Part shown: positions 1-8,197 of the stretch, in pieces
How positions within the stretch are numbered: the stretch's first letter is position 1
Layout of the letters: each line of letters starts with the position of its first letter
Assembly: GCA_021205225.1 (NCBI GenBank)
Contig: JAJPXX010000070.1
Location: 1 to 56,544, forward strand
DNA: 56,544 bases
Origin: Lachnospiraceae bacterium
GTDB taxonomy: Bacteria; Bacillota; Clostridia; Lachnospirales; Lachnospiraceae
Direction of reading: 5' to 3'
The notes under the pieces: model-generated
What the model saw: only the letters and a program-made list of their open reading frames with translations
The model's database searches: none
What the model was told of the DNA's origin: nothing
Program-made: the position numbers and the translations under genes

Positions 1-43
1 GGTTTCTGGCATTTGAAGGAATCAGAGAGGAGATGGTAGTGAT

Positions 44-1924
44 TTGGCAGAAAAGATATATACTTTGCCGAAGAACAGCGGTTACCAGATTATTCGACGT
101 CTCGGAAGCGGAGGAGAAGGTACAGTTTATCTGGTTTGTCATTTATGCACAGAGCAGTTGAGAGCTGCGAAGATTCTGACGAATATTCGTGAGGACAGGA
201 TGCATGAACTGGATATGATGAAGCACCTGAATCATCCGTCTCTGCCTAAAATAATTGATGTGATAGAGCATGATGGATTTTTGTGGTTGATTATGGAATA
301 CATTCAGGGCTGCCGCCTGGATCAGAGGGTATCGCAGGGAATGACATGTGAACTGCTTTGGACAGTGGCGGAGCAGCTTTCACAGGTGCTTGTATATTTG
401 CATACCAGAAAGGAACCGATTATTCATTTGGACATCAAGCCATCGAATATCCTGATTCGTCCAGATCAGACGCTTGTTCTGATTGATTTCGGAGCATCCA
501 TTCGAGGGCATCCTCTGGAAGAACGGGCAGGAAAGTATGGGACACGGGGATTTGCAGCTCCAGAGCAACAGTTAAGCGGGAAGACAGTTGACGCAAGGGC
601 AGATATATATGGAGCAGGAGCAGTGCTGTATTATTGCTGCTTTGGATGCGCCCCGGATATAGGACAAAACTTCGATTATCGGACTCGCCCGAATTTTCCG
701 TATGGGATGCTGGGATGCATCATAAAAAAATGTCTGCAGGAGGATCCGGAAAATCGTTTCGGAGACAGCCGTCAGTTCTATAAAGCTATTTGCCGTGCAA
801 AGAGAAGTGAGCTTTTGTTTAGAAAAAGTACCAGGATAGTGGGAGTAATGGCTTTGTTATTGTCTGTGACGCTTCTGTTTTTTTACTGTTTGTGCGGGAA
901 TTATCTGTTAGAAGAAGCGAATTATCAGGAAAAGACTCTGGCGTATGAGTCGGCTTTGTCATCTGATACAGGGCAGCACAAGTCAGGTAATCAGAAGAAT
1001 AATTCGGATAATATTCCGGAAAAAGAAGCAGAGAGCAATTTGGAAAATGCATTGGAAGGTGACAGGGAAAACGATTCGGAACAGGGGACAGAAGTAACGG
1101 AGACAGAGACAGAAAAGACAGAGACAGAAGAAGGAAAAGTTAGTGAGGCAGAAACAGAAGAAAACATTCAGGAGTATCGACGCCTTTTGAATATGGCAGG
1201 AGGAATGGGGCTTTCGATGGCGTTAGAGTGCTTTCAGCAAGCATCTGCACTTTATCCTGGGGATAGTGAATGGTATATGCGGCTTTTGGAATACGTAACA
1301 GTGGATGGATTGTATGAGGCAGAGGAAGAAAATGCTGTTAAAGAGTTAATCTACGCGACCGGCGCGGACAACGGAAATACTGCGCTGGAGTTCCTCGCTT
1401 CAAATACGGAGGCGTATGGTCTTTTTACATATCGCATGGGTTTAACGTATTGGTATTATTATGACGGAACTGGAGGGAAAAGTGCTGCTGCGTGGTGGTT
1501 TCAACAGGCAATTGCGTCGCAGGATGAAAATCAGAATGTGGACTGGTATGGAAATGCAGTGATTCTTTCCAGAATCGGTTCTTACTATGGGATGCTGGGA
1601 AGTACCAGCACAGAGGAAGAGCGGGAAGCAAAGGAGTGGGATTACTGGAACGATTTGATAGAACTGTGGTACCTTTATCAGGCGCAGGAGGAAAAAACTG
1701 AAATTCGAGCGCAGACAGCGGAGGAGTTGCTTTCATTGCTGGTTCTGAAATCCGGCATCATACGTCAATATGGCGCAGCCTGGGAAGATACAACCGGGGT
1801 ACTTGCGAGTATTGACGAATTCCTGGAAGGAGAATTCATGGCGGATGATTTAAAAGAGCGGGAGAAGCTGGCAGAACAGAATGTGGCAGCAAGAGCAGCA
1901 TTGGAACGGGCGTACCAGGAGTAG
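44..1924 (+). CDS. Transmembrane Ser/Thr protein kinase with extracytoplasmic helical (TPR-like) tail
   Basis: A 626-residue Hanks-type Ser/Thr kinase. Visible motifs are the glycine loop GSGGEGTVY (about residues 21-29), the ATP lysine K43, the catalytic loop HLDIKPSN (128-135, Asp130), DFG (148-150) and APE (172-174). One membrane segment lies at about 265-287, so the kinase is cytosolic. It is followed by a Glu/Thr/Asn-rich linker (about 295-380) and a helical region rich in Ala, Trp and Tyr that looks TPR-like. There are no PASTA repeats, unlike PrkC. It starts at TTG, 11 bases after an AGAGGAGA ribosome site. It is 49 bp from the Ig-like gene downstream and probably in one operon with it. 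By analogy with other membrane kinases it should sense something at the surface; the ligand and targets are unknown. The kinase call is firm, the tail fold is inferred. Confidence 0.9.
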   Translation: MAEKIYTLPKNSGYQIIRRLGSGGEGTVYLVCHLCTEQLRAAKILTNIREDRMHELDMMKHLNHPSLPKIIDVIEHDGFLWLIMEYIQGCRLDQRVSQGMTCELLWTVAEQLSQVLVYLHTRKEPIIHLDIKPSNILIRPDQTLVLIDFGASIRGHPLEERAGKYGTRGFAAPEQQLSGKTVDARADIYGAGAVLYYCCFGCAPDIGQNFDYRTRPNFPYGMLGCIIKKCLQEDPENRFGDSRQFYKAICRAKRSELLFRKSTRIVGVMALLLSVTLLFFYCLCGNYLLEEANYQEKTLAYESALSSDTGQHKSGNQKNNSDNIPEKEAESNLENALEGDRENDSEQGTEVTETETEKTETEEGKVSEAETEENIQEYRRLLNMAGGMGLSMALECFQQASALYPGDSEWYMRLLEYVTVDGLYEAEEENAVKELIYATGADNGNTALEFLASNTEAYGLFTYRMGLTYWYYYDGTGGKSAAAWWFQQAIASQDENQNVDWYGNAVILSRIGSYYGMLGSTSTEEEREAKEWDYWNDLIELWYLYQAQEEKTEIRAQTAEELLSLLVLKSGIIRQYGAAWEDTTGVLASIDEFLEGEFMADDLKEREKLAEQNVAARAALERAYQE

Positions 1925-1973
1925 CCTGTCGAAAGAGGTTCGGCAATAGACAGGTCGTTAAGGGGGACAGGAA

Positions 1974-4475
1974 ATGAGGATGAAAGAAATAAGAGCCAGG
2001 CAGAGAAAAGCCAGACAGATGAGGAGAAAAATAGCGGCAGCAGTGATAGTTGGAATTTTGGCTGCAGGTGTTGGAAACTGTCTTCTATTGCCGTCTGGGA
2101 ATAATTATACTGTAGGGGCAGATCTGCTTTGGGGCGCGGCGGAAGGAAAGGTCGAAATTGAGACGGAGAAGGAATCGGAAGATGAGGAAGAGCAGGAAAT
2201 GAGACCTGAGAGTGAGACAGAGTCGGAATCTGACAGTGAGCCGGGAATTGTGGCAGAATCAGAAATTGATAGCGAAGCAGATTCAGTCTTTGAAACAGAA
2301 ACAGGGTTTGAAACAGGACAAGAGAGTGGGGCTGAAAATTGGATGGGGTACGAAACAGAATTTCAGACCTGGAACGAGACTATGACGGAAGAACAGAGAC
2401 AAGATGAAACAGATTCAGATATCATGATAGAAGAAGAGCTGGAAATGACAGAGGAAGAAACCATAGAAGAGCCGGAAACTACAGAAGAGGAGGAAACCGC
2501 AGAAGAGCCGGAAACCACAGAAGAGCCAGAAACCACAGAAGAGCCGGAAATTAAAGGGGAGCCGGATATTGAGGAGCAGCCGGAGGATATGACCGAAAAG
2601 GCTGAGGCTGTGGAACGGGGAGTTCATTATGAAATAACTGGCGATCCTGATTCCTGGTACCGCGATGAAAACGGCCTGCTCTGGATGAAAGAAGGGAGCG
2701 CGGTTTATGTTCAGCCATTATCAGGCAGCGGATATAATATGGGAAGCAGCCAGGAAAATCTGACGGCGGACGGGAGCATTTCCTTTACACTGAAAAAAAT
2801 AAAAAAGAATGGTACCGTTGCAAAAGAATCTGCGGTTCAGAACGAGAACTATTATGTAGATGGGGAAGCACCATCGGCAAGATTTCAGATCTCCGGGAAT
2901 TGGCAGGAGGAAACACTGTATGCATCTGGTACCTGTTCAGTTGCAATTAATGTAGAGCCGGATGGTAAGAGTGGTCTGAAGGATGTATCTTATAAGATTC
3001 TTCCCTGTGATTTGAATGGAAGTGTGACAGAAACAGCAGAGGAGGGCACGTGGATTGTATGTGGATCGACTGCATCTGTTTTCATTTCAGAGGAAGGTCT
3101 GTTCCGGGTCTATGTGAAGACAACAGATATGGTTGGCAATGTTGCGTATTCAAGAAGCAGCGTTATTTGTGTGGATCAGACAGCGCCAACGATTATGATT
3201 GCAGGAGTAAATGATCAGACCGCTTATTCAGGCAATGTGTCTTTACAGGTGAGCTGCTCAGATACCTGGTATAAGCCTGGGTCAATGCAAGTGAGTATTG
3301 TGGGAGTAAACCAGGGAAATGTGCCGCCCGTGAAGGAAAGTGGAGACAACGATACCGGCGCGTGGGTAGAATATTATGATTTTCCTGAACTGCAAAGCTA
3401 CGATGATATATATACGGTTTCAGTGACTGCTGAAGACCGGACGGGAAACATTGGCAGTAAAACCATTCAGTTTTCAATTAACCGTTATGGTTCTGCCTAT
3501 GATCTATCTGCGGAAACAAAGGCTTTGCTGGAACAATATTTTTTGTCGGAGGCTTGTGATGTGGTGTTTTACGAAACCAATATTGACTATGTTGGAGAAT
3601 CTGCTATTTATTGCCGTCATGATGGCATATTGCGAACGTTGACGGCTGATGTTGACTATATGGTATCGATGGACGGCAGCGCAGCTACCTGGAAACGATA
3701 TTGTTATACAGTATCAGCAGAGTGTTTTTCACAGGAAGGAGTATACGAGCTTTTGCTGGTATCTCAGGATGCGGCTGAAAACCAGAGCGACACGGGAATA
3801 CAGCAAAAGAGAGTGACATTTGTGCTGGACTGGAGCGCTCCATCCTGTACAGTGAGCGGAGTAAAAAGTGGAGAAATTTACGAGGAGGAAACCATGACAG
3901 TTCACGTAATTCCAAGTGATAATCTGGGTCTGCGTTCTCTTAAAATCTACAACAACAGTGAGCTTCTCCTGGAAAATAATAACCAGCCGGCATCTGGAGA
4001 TGCTATCCGGATTACACTGGAGAGCCGGCAGGAATGGCAGACGCTGCAGATATGGCTTTGCGATATGGCGGGAAATGAATACTGGAGTGAAGAAATCCCG
4101 GTGTATATCAGTACAACAGATGAGTCAGTACCCGCATATGAGAAAGTGCAAAAAAACACGATGAAATCGGAAAAGGAGGCTGCACTTCAAAACGTTAGTT
4201 TCGATGAACGGAACGAAGAAGAAACAAAGCAATCAGAGAATGACTTTGCAAACTTGAGTCAGGCTGCCGGGGAAGACTCCGCAGAGCAAAACGACACCGA
4301 AACGGATTCTGATCAACAGTTTTTTATTGGGAACAGGATGACGTCAGATGGAGGAGAGATTCTGTCAAAAAAAGAAAGTACAGTTACAGGATGGATTATG
4401 CTGGGGATCGGCATCGTTCTATTTACGATAACAATGCTTTCCGTATATCCGGTTTTCGGAAAAAGATTCAAATAG
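1974..4475 (+). CDS. Large cell-surface protein with Ig-like repeats, anchored at both ends
   Basis: An 833-residue protein with an N-terminal hydrophobic segment (about residues 20-40), a long acidic Glu/Thr/Ser-rich linker (about 50-215) containing EEPETT repeats, several beta-rich modules and a C-terminal membrane span (about 803-825) ending in a short basic tail. The modules end in motifs such as DMVGNVAYS, DRTGNIGSK, DAAENQSD and DMAGNEYWS, and start with phrases like DQTAPTI and DWSAPSC. This is the pattern of bacterial Ig-like repeats. The arrangement suggests a stalk projecting from the membrane. It follows the kinase with AGGGGGACAGG as ribosome site; a second ATG six bases later is an alternative start. 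No catalytic motif was recognised. A role as a surface partner of the kinase is inferred from position only. Confidence 0.75.
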   Translation: MRMKEIRARQRKARQMRRKIAAAVIVGILAAGVGNCLLLPSGNNYTVGADLLWGAAEGKVEIETEKESEDEEEQEMRPESETESESDSEPGIVAESEIDSEADSVFETETGFETGQESGAENWMGYETEFQTWNETMTEEQRQDETDSDIMIEEELEMTEEETIEEPETTEEEETAEEPETTEEPETTEEPEIKGEPDIEEQPEDMTEKAEAVERGVHYEITGDPDSWYRDENGLLWMKEGSAVYVQPLSGSGYNMGSSQENLTADGSISFTLKKIKKNGTVAKESAVQNENYYVDGEAPSARFQISGNWQEETLYASGTCSVAINVEPDGKSGLKDVSYKILPCDLNGSVTETAEEGTWIVCGSTASVFISEEGLFRVYVKTTDMVGNVAYSRSSVICVDQTAPTIMIAGVNDQTAYSGNVSLQVSCSDTWYKPGSMQVSIVGVNQGNVPPVKESGDNDTGAWVEYYDFPELQSYDDIYTVSVTAEDRTGNIGSKTIQFSINRYGSAYDLSAETKALLEQYFLSEACDVVFYETNIDYVGESAIYCRHDGILRTLTADVDYMVSMDGSAATWKRYCYTVSAECFSQEGVYELLLVSQDAAENQSDTGIQQKRVTFVLDWSAPSCTVSGVKSGEIYEEETMTVHVIPSDNLGLRSLKIYNNSELLLENNNQPASGDAIRITLESRQEWQTLQIWLCDMAGNEYWSEEIPVYISTTDESVPAYEKVQKNTMKSEKEAALQNVSFDERNEEETKQSENDFANLSQAAGEDSAEQNDTETDSDQQFFIGNRMTSDGGEILSKKESTVTGWIMLGIGIVLFTITMLSVYPVFGKRFK
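2466..2552 (+). repeat. In-frame 18-bp tandem repeat coding EEPETT
   Basis: At least four consecutive 18-bp units of the form GAAGAGCCGGAAACCACA start at 2466, 2484, 2502 and 2520, with a partial fifth at 2538. The second unit has diverged. The unit is a multiple of three, so gain or loss of units changes linker length without shifting the frame of the Ig-like protein. Confidence 0.85.
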
Positions 4476-4531
4476 ACTTTTTGTCATAAGTGTGTTATGA
4501 TGCCCCATGAAGGGGTGAGGTATAAATAATT

Positions 4532-5890
4532 ATGAGGAAGACGAGGAATATAATAAAGCGCAACAGTGGTTTTGTGGTTGGATGCGTTTTGGTTGCGGGA
4601 GCCTCTTTTCTTACGGTGGATTTGTTTTTGACGGATGTTCTGTCGGTGGAAATGTTCATGGATAATTCTTCAGAGGAAGAAAACACAGAGGAAGAGTCAG
4701 ATGGAACAATTTCTATTCCGGAAGAGACAGAAGATATAAGAGTATATCAGACAGACGCTTTTACAGTTACTGCGTCCGGTATGCTAGAAGATGGCGTAGA
4801 GACAGAAGAAAACGACGGGGAAGAGACAGAAACAGAAACGGAGACAGAGACAGAATCAGAAACCGGAATAGAAGAGGAAACTGAGTCAGAAACCGGGACG
4901 AAGGCGGACGATGAAGCAGAACAGGAGACCAAAGACGCTGAGACAGAAGAAAAGACGGAGACAGAGAAAACAGTAGTAAAGTCAGGGACAGAAAAAGAAA
5001 CGGAGACAGAAAAAGACGCTGAGACAGAAAAAGACGCTGAGACAGATGCACCGGCCAGTGTAAGTGCTGCAGGCGCAGGTTCTGCTAATAGTGAAAGCGC
5101 AGTTGGTGTGAGCAGTGGAAAGAATACAGGCAGTATCAGTTCTTCGAACAGCAGTAGCACAGCAGGCAGTGAGAACACGACAAATAACAGCAGTACAGCG
5201 AGCAGCGGGAGCACAACGGGCAGTAGCACAACGGGCAGCAGTACAACGAGCAGCGGAGGCACAACAGGCAGCAGCAGTACAACAAGCAGCGGAAGCACAG
5301 CGAGCAGCGGAAGCACAACCGGCAGCGGCAGTTCTGCCAGCAGCGACATATCAGGGAGCAGCAGTTCCGGCAGCATGAGTGACGGATGGGTTGCGGTGGA
5401 TTCGGATGATAATATTACGATCTGGACGTACCAGGGTTCAGGCAGTTCCGGTTCGAGTAGTTCTGGCTCAGGCAGTTTCGGCTCGAGCAGTTCGGGATCG
5501 GCTGGCTCAGGCTCGGATGGTTTTGGTTCAGATGGTTCCAGCTCGTCAGCTGGTTCTTCTGGTGGGGCGTCGGGCAGTTCGGCTTCGTCCGGTACGGCGG
5601 TCAGCGATTCGGATACAATTATTTCCGGGATCAGCAGCCGATATATCAGTGAAAGTGAGTTATACGGATATAGTCTGAGTGAGCTTCGCCTGATCCGAAA
5701 TGAAATTTTTGCTTTGCACGGAAGAATGTTTAATTCGGAGGATTTACAGGAGTATTTTAGCCAGAAGTCGTGGTATACGGCGCTGTATACACCGGAAGAA
5801 TTTGATGCCAATATGTTCTCTTATCTGAATGAATATGAGAAAGCGAATCTGAATGTAATCCTCGCCTATGAGGAATCGATTGGCGGCTGA
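4532..5890 (+). CDS. Membrane-anchored YARHG-domain protein with acidic and Ser/Gly-rich linkers
   Basis: A 452-residue protein. An N-terminal membrane anchor (about residues 13-38) is followed by an acidic Glu/Thr-rich stretch (about 85-175), a Ser/Gly/Thr-rich low-complexity stretch (about 175-365) and a C-terminal YARHG domain (about 372-450). The domain is recognised by the core RNEIFALHGRMF followed by an aromatic W-Y-x-x-L-Y-T-P pattern. YARHG is a known extracellular domain without a settled function. The ribosome site GGGGTGAGG lies about 12 bases before the ATG, inside a small CCCC/GGGG hairpin. It lies between the Ig-like protein and the TcaA-like protein on the same strand and is probably cotranscribed. 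The low-complexity linkers probably span the cell wall; that is inference. Confidence 0.8.
   Translation: MRKTRNIIKRNSGFVVGCVLVAGASFLTVDLFLTDVLSVEMFMDNSSEEENTEEESDGTISIPEETEDIRVYQTDAFTVTASGMLEDGVETEENDGEETETETETETESETGIEEETESETGTKADDEAEQETKDAETEEKTETEKTVVKSGTEKETETEKDAETEKDAETDAPASVSAAGAGSANSESAVGVSSGKNTGSISSSNSSSTAGSENTTNNSSTASSGSTTGSSTTGSSTTSSGGTTGSSSTTSSGSTASSGSTTGSGSSASSDISGSSSSGSMSDGWVAVDSDDNITIWTYQGSGSSGSSSSGSGSFGSSSSGSAGSGSDGFGSDGSSSSAGSSGGASGSSASSGTAVSDSDTIISGISSRYISESELYGYSLSELRLIRNEIFALHGRMFNSEDLQEYFSQKSWYTALYTPEEFDANMFSYLNEYEKANLNVILAYEESIGG
5003..5046 (+). repeat. In-frame 18-bp tandem repeat in the acidic linker of the YARHG protein
   Basis: The 18-bp unit GAGACAGAAAAAGACGCT is present perfectly twice (5003-5020, 5021-5038) and then for 8 more bases. 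It codes an acidic ETEKDA-type repeat. Like the repeat in the preceding gene it keeps the reading frame. Confidence 0.85.
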
Positions 5891-5975
5891 GATGAGAGGG
5901 AACGAATGACTATACATCGAGGCATTTGCCAGGGAAAGATACAGAGCAGATGCGATCAGAGGATGGAGGATTGGC

Positions 5976-7232
5976 ATGAAAGTATTTCGAAGATTATTGA
6001 TCAAATTCATTATTTTGGTGTTTGTGGTGGTGATATTCGGTGGAGCAGCCTATCTGGTTCATTATTACCCGCAGAGCGTTCCGGAGTCTGCGTTAGAGGA
6101 ATATCTGACTCTTCTGGTTGCGGGTGATACAGAAAAAGCCTATGAACAGCTGGATCAGTCTGAAAATACGCAGATGACGCTTGCGGAATATGAAACGGCG
6201 GTTCAATCGAAGAAATATGTACAGTGTGATTCGTATCAGCTGGAAGAAATCTCCAGCAGACAGGGGACAAACGGGGATTCATACGTGGATTACAACGTTA
6301 GTTTTCTGGATGCTTCCGGAGCTGTTCTGATGGAGGGAAGCTTTACGGTAAAAAAACAGTCAGAGGAGATATTTGGGCTGATGCCGCAATGGAGAGTCCT
6401 CGCGAGCCACTGTATGGTAACGAATCTTCGGGTGACGGTTCCGGCTGGCTCAACAGTATATCTGGATGGGGAGGAAGCCGGGGCTTCCTGGATTGTGGAC
6501 GAGGATGTGAGTGCGTCAAAAGACTGCTACGAGATTCCGAGTCTGCTTGCCGGTACTGTGGATGTGGTGGTTCGAAATGCGATCCTGGAGTCTTATGAGG
6601 CAACACTTGAGACAGCAGATGGAGATGTGGACTACAGTGGACAGATGGCGCTCAAAGAGAGTGCGGAGTCTGCCTGTGAGGAGCTTGCGGTTGAAGCATT
6701 AAAGCAGATCTATCAGGCTGCCGTAGTAAAAGGTCTGGATACAGAGAACGTGGATACCGATTCAGAAAGTACAGAAGACCAGGACAATGCAGTGAATGAT
6801 GAAAACTCGGAAGAAAATGAAGAGCTTACGGCATTATTTGCAGCCTGCCTTGATGAGGTTCTGGAGATTATAGAGAACCAGTCGGAAGAATTCTATCGCG
6901 AAAATACGGTTACGCATCCGGAGTTTGAGAGTGTTGGCATTTATGACTATGAAGCGGAATTTGAGGCTCCTGTCTATACTGAGGAAGAAAATGGCGCGAT
7001 TACGACGGTTATGACCTTTACGTATCGTTACATTGTGCGGAATACAGAACGGGTAGAGACGGGAGAAATCTGGGCAGACGGCACGAATGCCTGGGAATTT
7101 CAGACTGTTTCGTATACGGGAGAAGCGTCAGCAGAATTTTCTCTATCCTGGTACGAAGAGGAGTGGCATATTGAATCCGTGACGCTTCCGGTAATTCCGG
7201 AAGCAGAGGGAACCGGTGAAACGGAGCAGTAA
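5976..7232 (+). CDS. TcaA-like membrane-anchored extracytoplasmic protein
   Basis: A 418-residue protein with a very short cytosolic N-terminus (MKVFRR), one membrane span (about residues 7-28) and a large outer region. The segment after the membrane (ALEEYLTLLVAGDTEKAYEQL) and the segment VTVPAGSTVYLDGEEAG resemble the second and following domains of the TcaA/YvbJ family. The C-terminal part (about 275-405) looks NTF2-like. TcaA of Staphylococcus is linked to glycopeptide response and cell-envelope stress. This protein lacks the N-terminal zinc ribbon common in that family. An acidic Asp/Glu/Asn linker sits at about 255-275. The ribosome site is GGATGGAGGATT. The family call is moderately sure; the function is not known. 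Confidence 0.65.
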   Translation: MKVFRRLLIKFIILVFVVVIFGGAAYLVHYYPQSVPESALEEYLTLLVAGDTEKAYEQLDQSENTQMTLAEYETAVQSKKYVQCDSYQLEEISSRQGTNGDSYVDYNVSFLDASGAVLMEGSFTVKKQSEEIFGLMPQWRVLASHCMVTNLRVTVPAGSTVYLDGEEAGASWIVDEDVSASKDCYEIPSLLAGTVDVVVRNAILESYEATLETADGDVDYSGQMALKESAESACEELAVEALKQIYQAAVVKGLDTENVDTDSESTEDQDNAVNDENSEENEELTALFAACLDEVLEIIENQSEEFYRENTVTHPEFESVGIYDYEAEFEAPVYTEEENGAITTVMTFTYRYIVRNTERVETGEIWADGTNAWEFQTVSYTGEASAEFSLSWYEEEWHIESVTLPVIPEAEGTGETEQ

Positions 7233-7292
7233 ATCTTTACTTTGTAACTGTGAAGAAATGGAACAGTTGCGATGGTATTTTTGGAGAATGTT

Positions 7293-7928
7293 ATGGTCTG
7301 GACTGTTTATGTTCTCTCTCCTGTATTGATACATCTGGTCATTTCAGAGGGGGTAACGTTTTTTGCAGGTGACATTCTTGACAGCGCGGCATGTACCGCG
7401 CTGTCTGCTTTTCTGGTGCTTCCGGCAGTTATATGGATGTATCGGCAGGAAACAGATTTGCGTCTGGCAGGAAATTCAAAACATGAGACATATAAAAAAG
7501 AAAAGCATTTGGGCTGCTATGCGGTATGTTTTCTGAGCGGAGGACTGCTGAATGTGATCTGGAGCGGCGTCCTTTTCGGACTGGGGATTTCTTCTGCTTT
7601 TTCTAACCAGACACAGGAAGCTCTGCTTGGCAGTCAGATGGCGGCGCAGATAACAGGTCCGGGCATTCTGGTGCCGATCTCAGAGGAACTGGTTTTCCGG
7701 GGGCTGGTTTATGAACGGATGAAGACAAGGCTGAGCGTTCGTTGGGCTGTTTTCTTTTCGTCGCTGCTTTTTGCGCTTTATCACGGAAATCCCATCCAGA
7801 TGATTTATGCCTTTCCTATGGCATTGCTTCTTGCGCTGCTTTGTGAGCGGGGCGGCAGCCTGAGCGAACCGATTCTGTTTCACATGGGGGCGAACCTGAC
7901 AGCGATCGTTTTTTCTTTGCTTTCTTAA
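7293..7928 (+). CDS. CPBP-family intramembrane protease-like protein
   Basis: About 211 residues with several hydrophobic segments. The CPBP (Abi) motifs are present: EELVFRG (E-E-x-x-x-R), FALYHGN, and HMGAN near the C-terminus, which in this family hold the glutamates and histidines of a buried metal site. Family members include CAAX prenyl proteases, bacteriocin-immunity proteins and anti-sigma-factor proteases. A longer frame starts with an ATG at 7272, but that ATG has no ribosome site. The ATG at 7293 has GGAG six bases upstream and is preferred. It is 60 bp after the TcaA-like gene and is the last gene of the envelope run. Processing of its membrane-anchored neighbours is a possibility from context, not shown. 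Confidence 0.8.
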   Translation: MVWTVYVLSPVLIHLVISEGVTFFAGDILDSAACTALSAFLVLPAVIWMYRQETDLRLAGNSKHETYKKEKHLGCYAVCFLSGGLLNVIWSGVLFGLGISSAFSNQTQEALLGSQMAAQITGPGILVPISEELVFRGLVYERMKTRLSVRWAVFFSSLLFALYHGNPIQMIYAFPMALLLALLCERGGSLSEPILFHMGANLTAIVFSLLS

Positions 7929-8042
7929 ATTGAATTGCACGTGAAAAGCGAAAAACAGGTAATAATTTAGCATAAAGTCTGACAACAATGGAATGATATA
8001 AAGTAATATCAAATTATCTGTAAATTTATGAAAAAGTTCTTC

Positions 8043-8071
8043 TTTACAGATAGGAAAAACGGGTGTATGAT
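8043..8071 (+). promoter_or_regulatory. Sigma-A promoter of gltBD
   Basis: TTTACA (8043-8048), a 17-bp spacer and TATGAT (8066-8071). Transcription should start near 8078, leaving a leader of about 120 nt before the gltB ATG at 8198. The longest open frame for gltB begins inside this promoter, which rules that start out. In the leader AAATGCG (near 8080) can pair with CGCATTT (near 8147). No known riboswitch was recognised. Confidence 0.75.
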
Positions 8072-8197
8072 ACAAAAAGCAAATGCGGAGTACCTGCGGG
8101 AACGTTCGATTTGTCAACGCTATTTGCGGCGGGCCGGGTGATTCGCATTTTGAGAGCATTACAAAATACGAGGAGGAAGATTGAGGAGGGATTTCGG

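Noticed and set aside
1..39. Possible tail of an upstream gene ending at TAG 37-39
   Set aside because: Only 12 codons are visible and another frame is also open here, so no product or frame can be supported.
4747..5811. Long minus-strand open frame of 354 codons rich in Leu, Pro and Ser
   Set aside because: It is the reverse shadow of the Glu/Thr and Ser/Gly low-complexity coding region of the YARHG gene; it has no ribosome site and no recognisable domain.
5906..6127. Small plus-strand open frame before the TcaA-like gene
   Set aside because: Overlaps the well-supported gene at 5976 in another frame and has no recognisable features.
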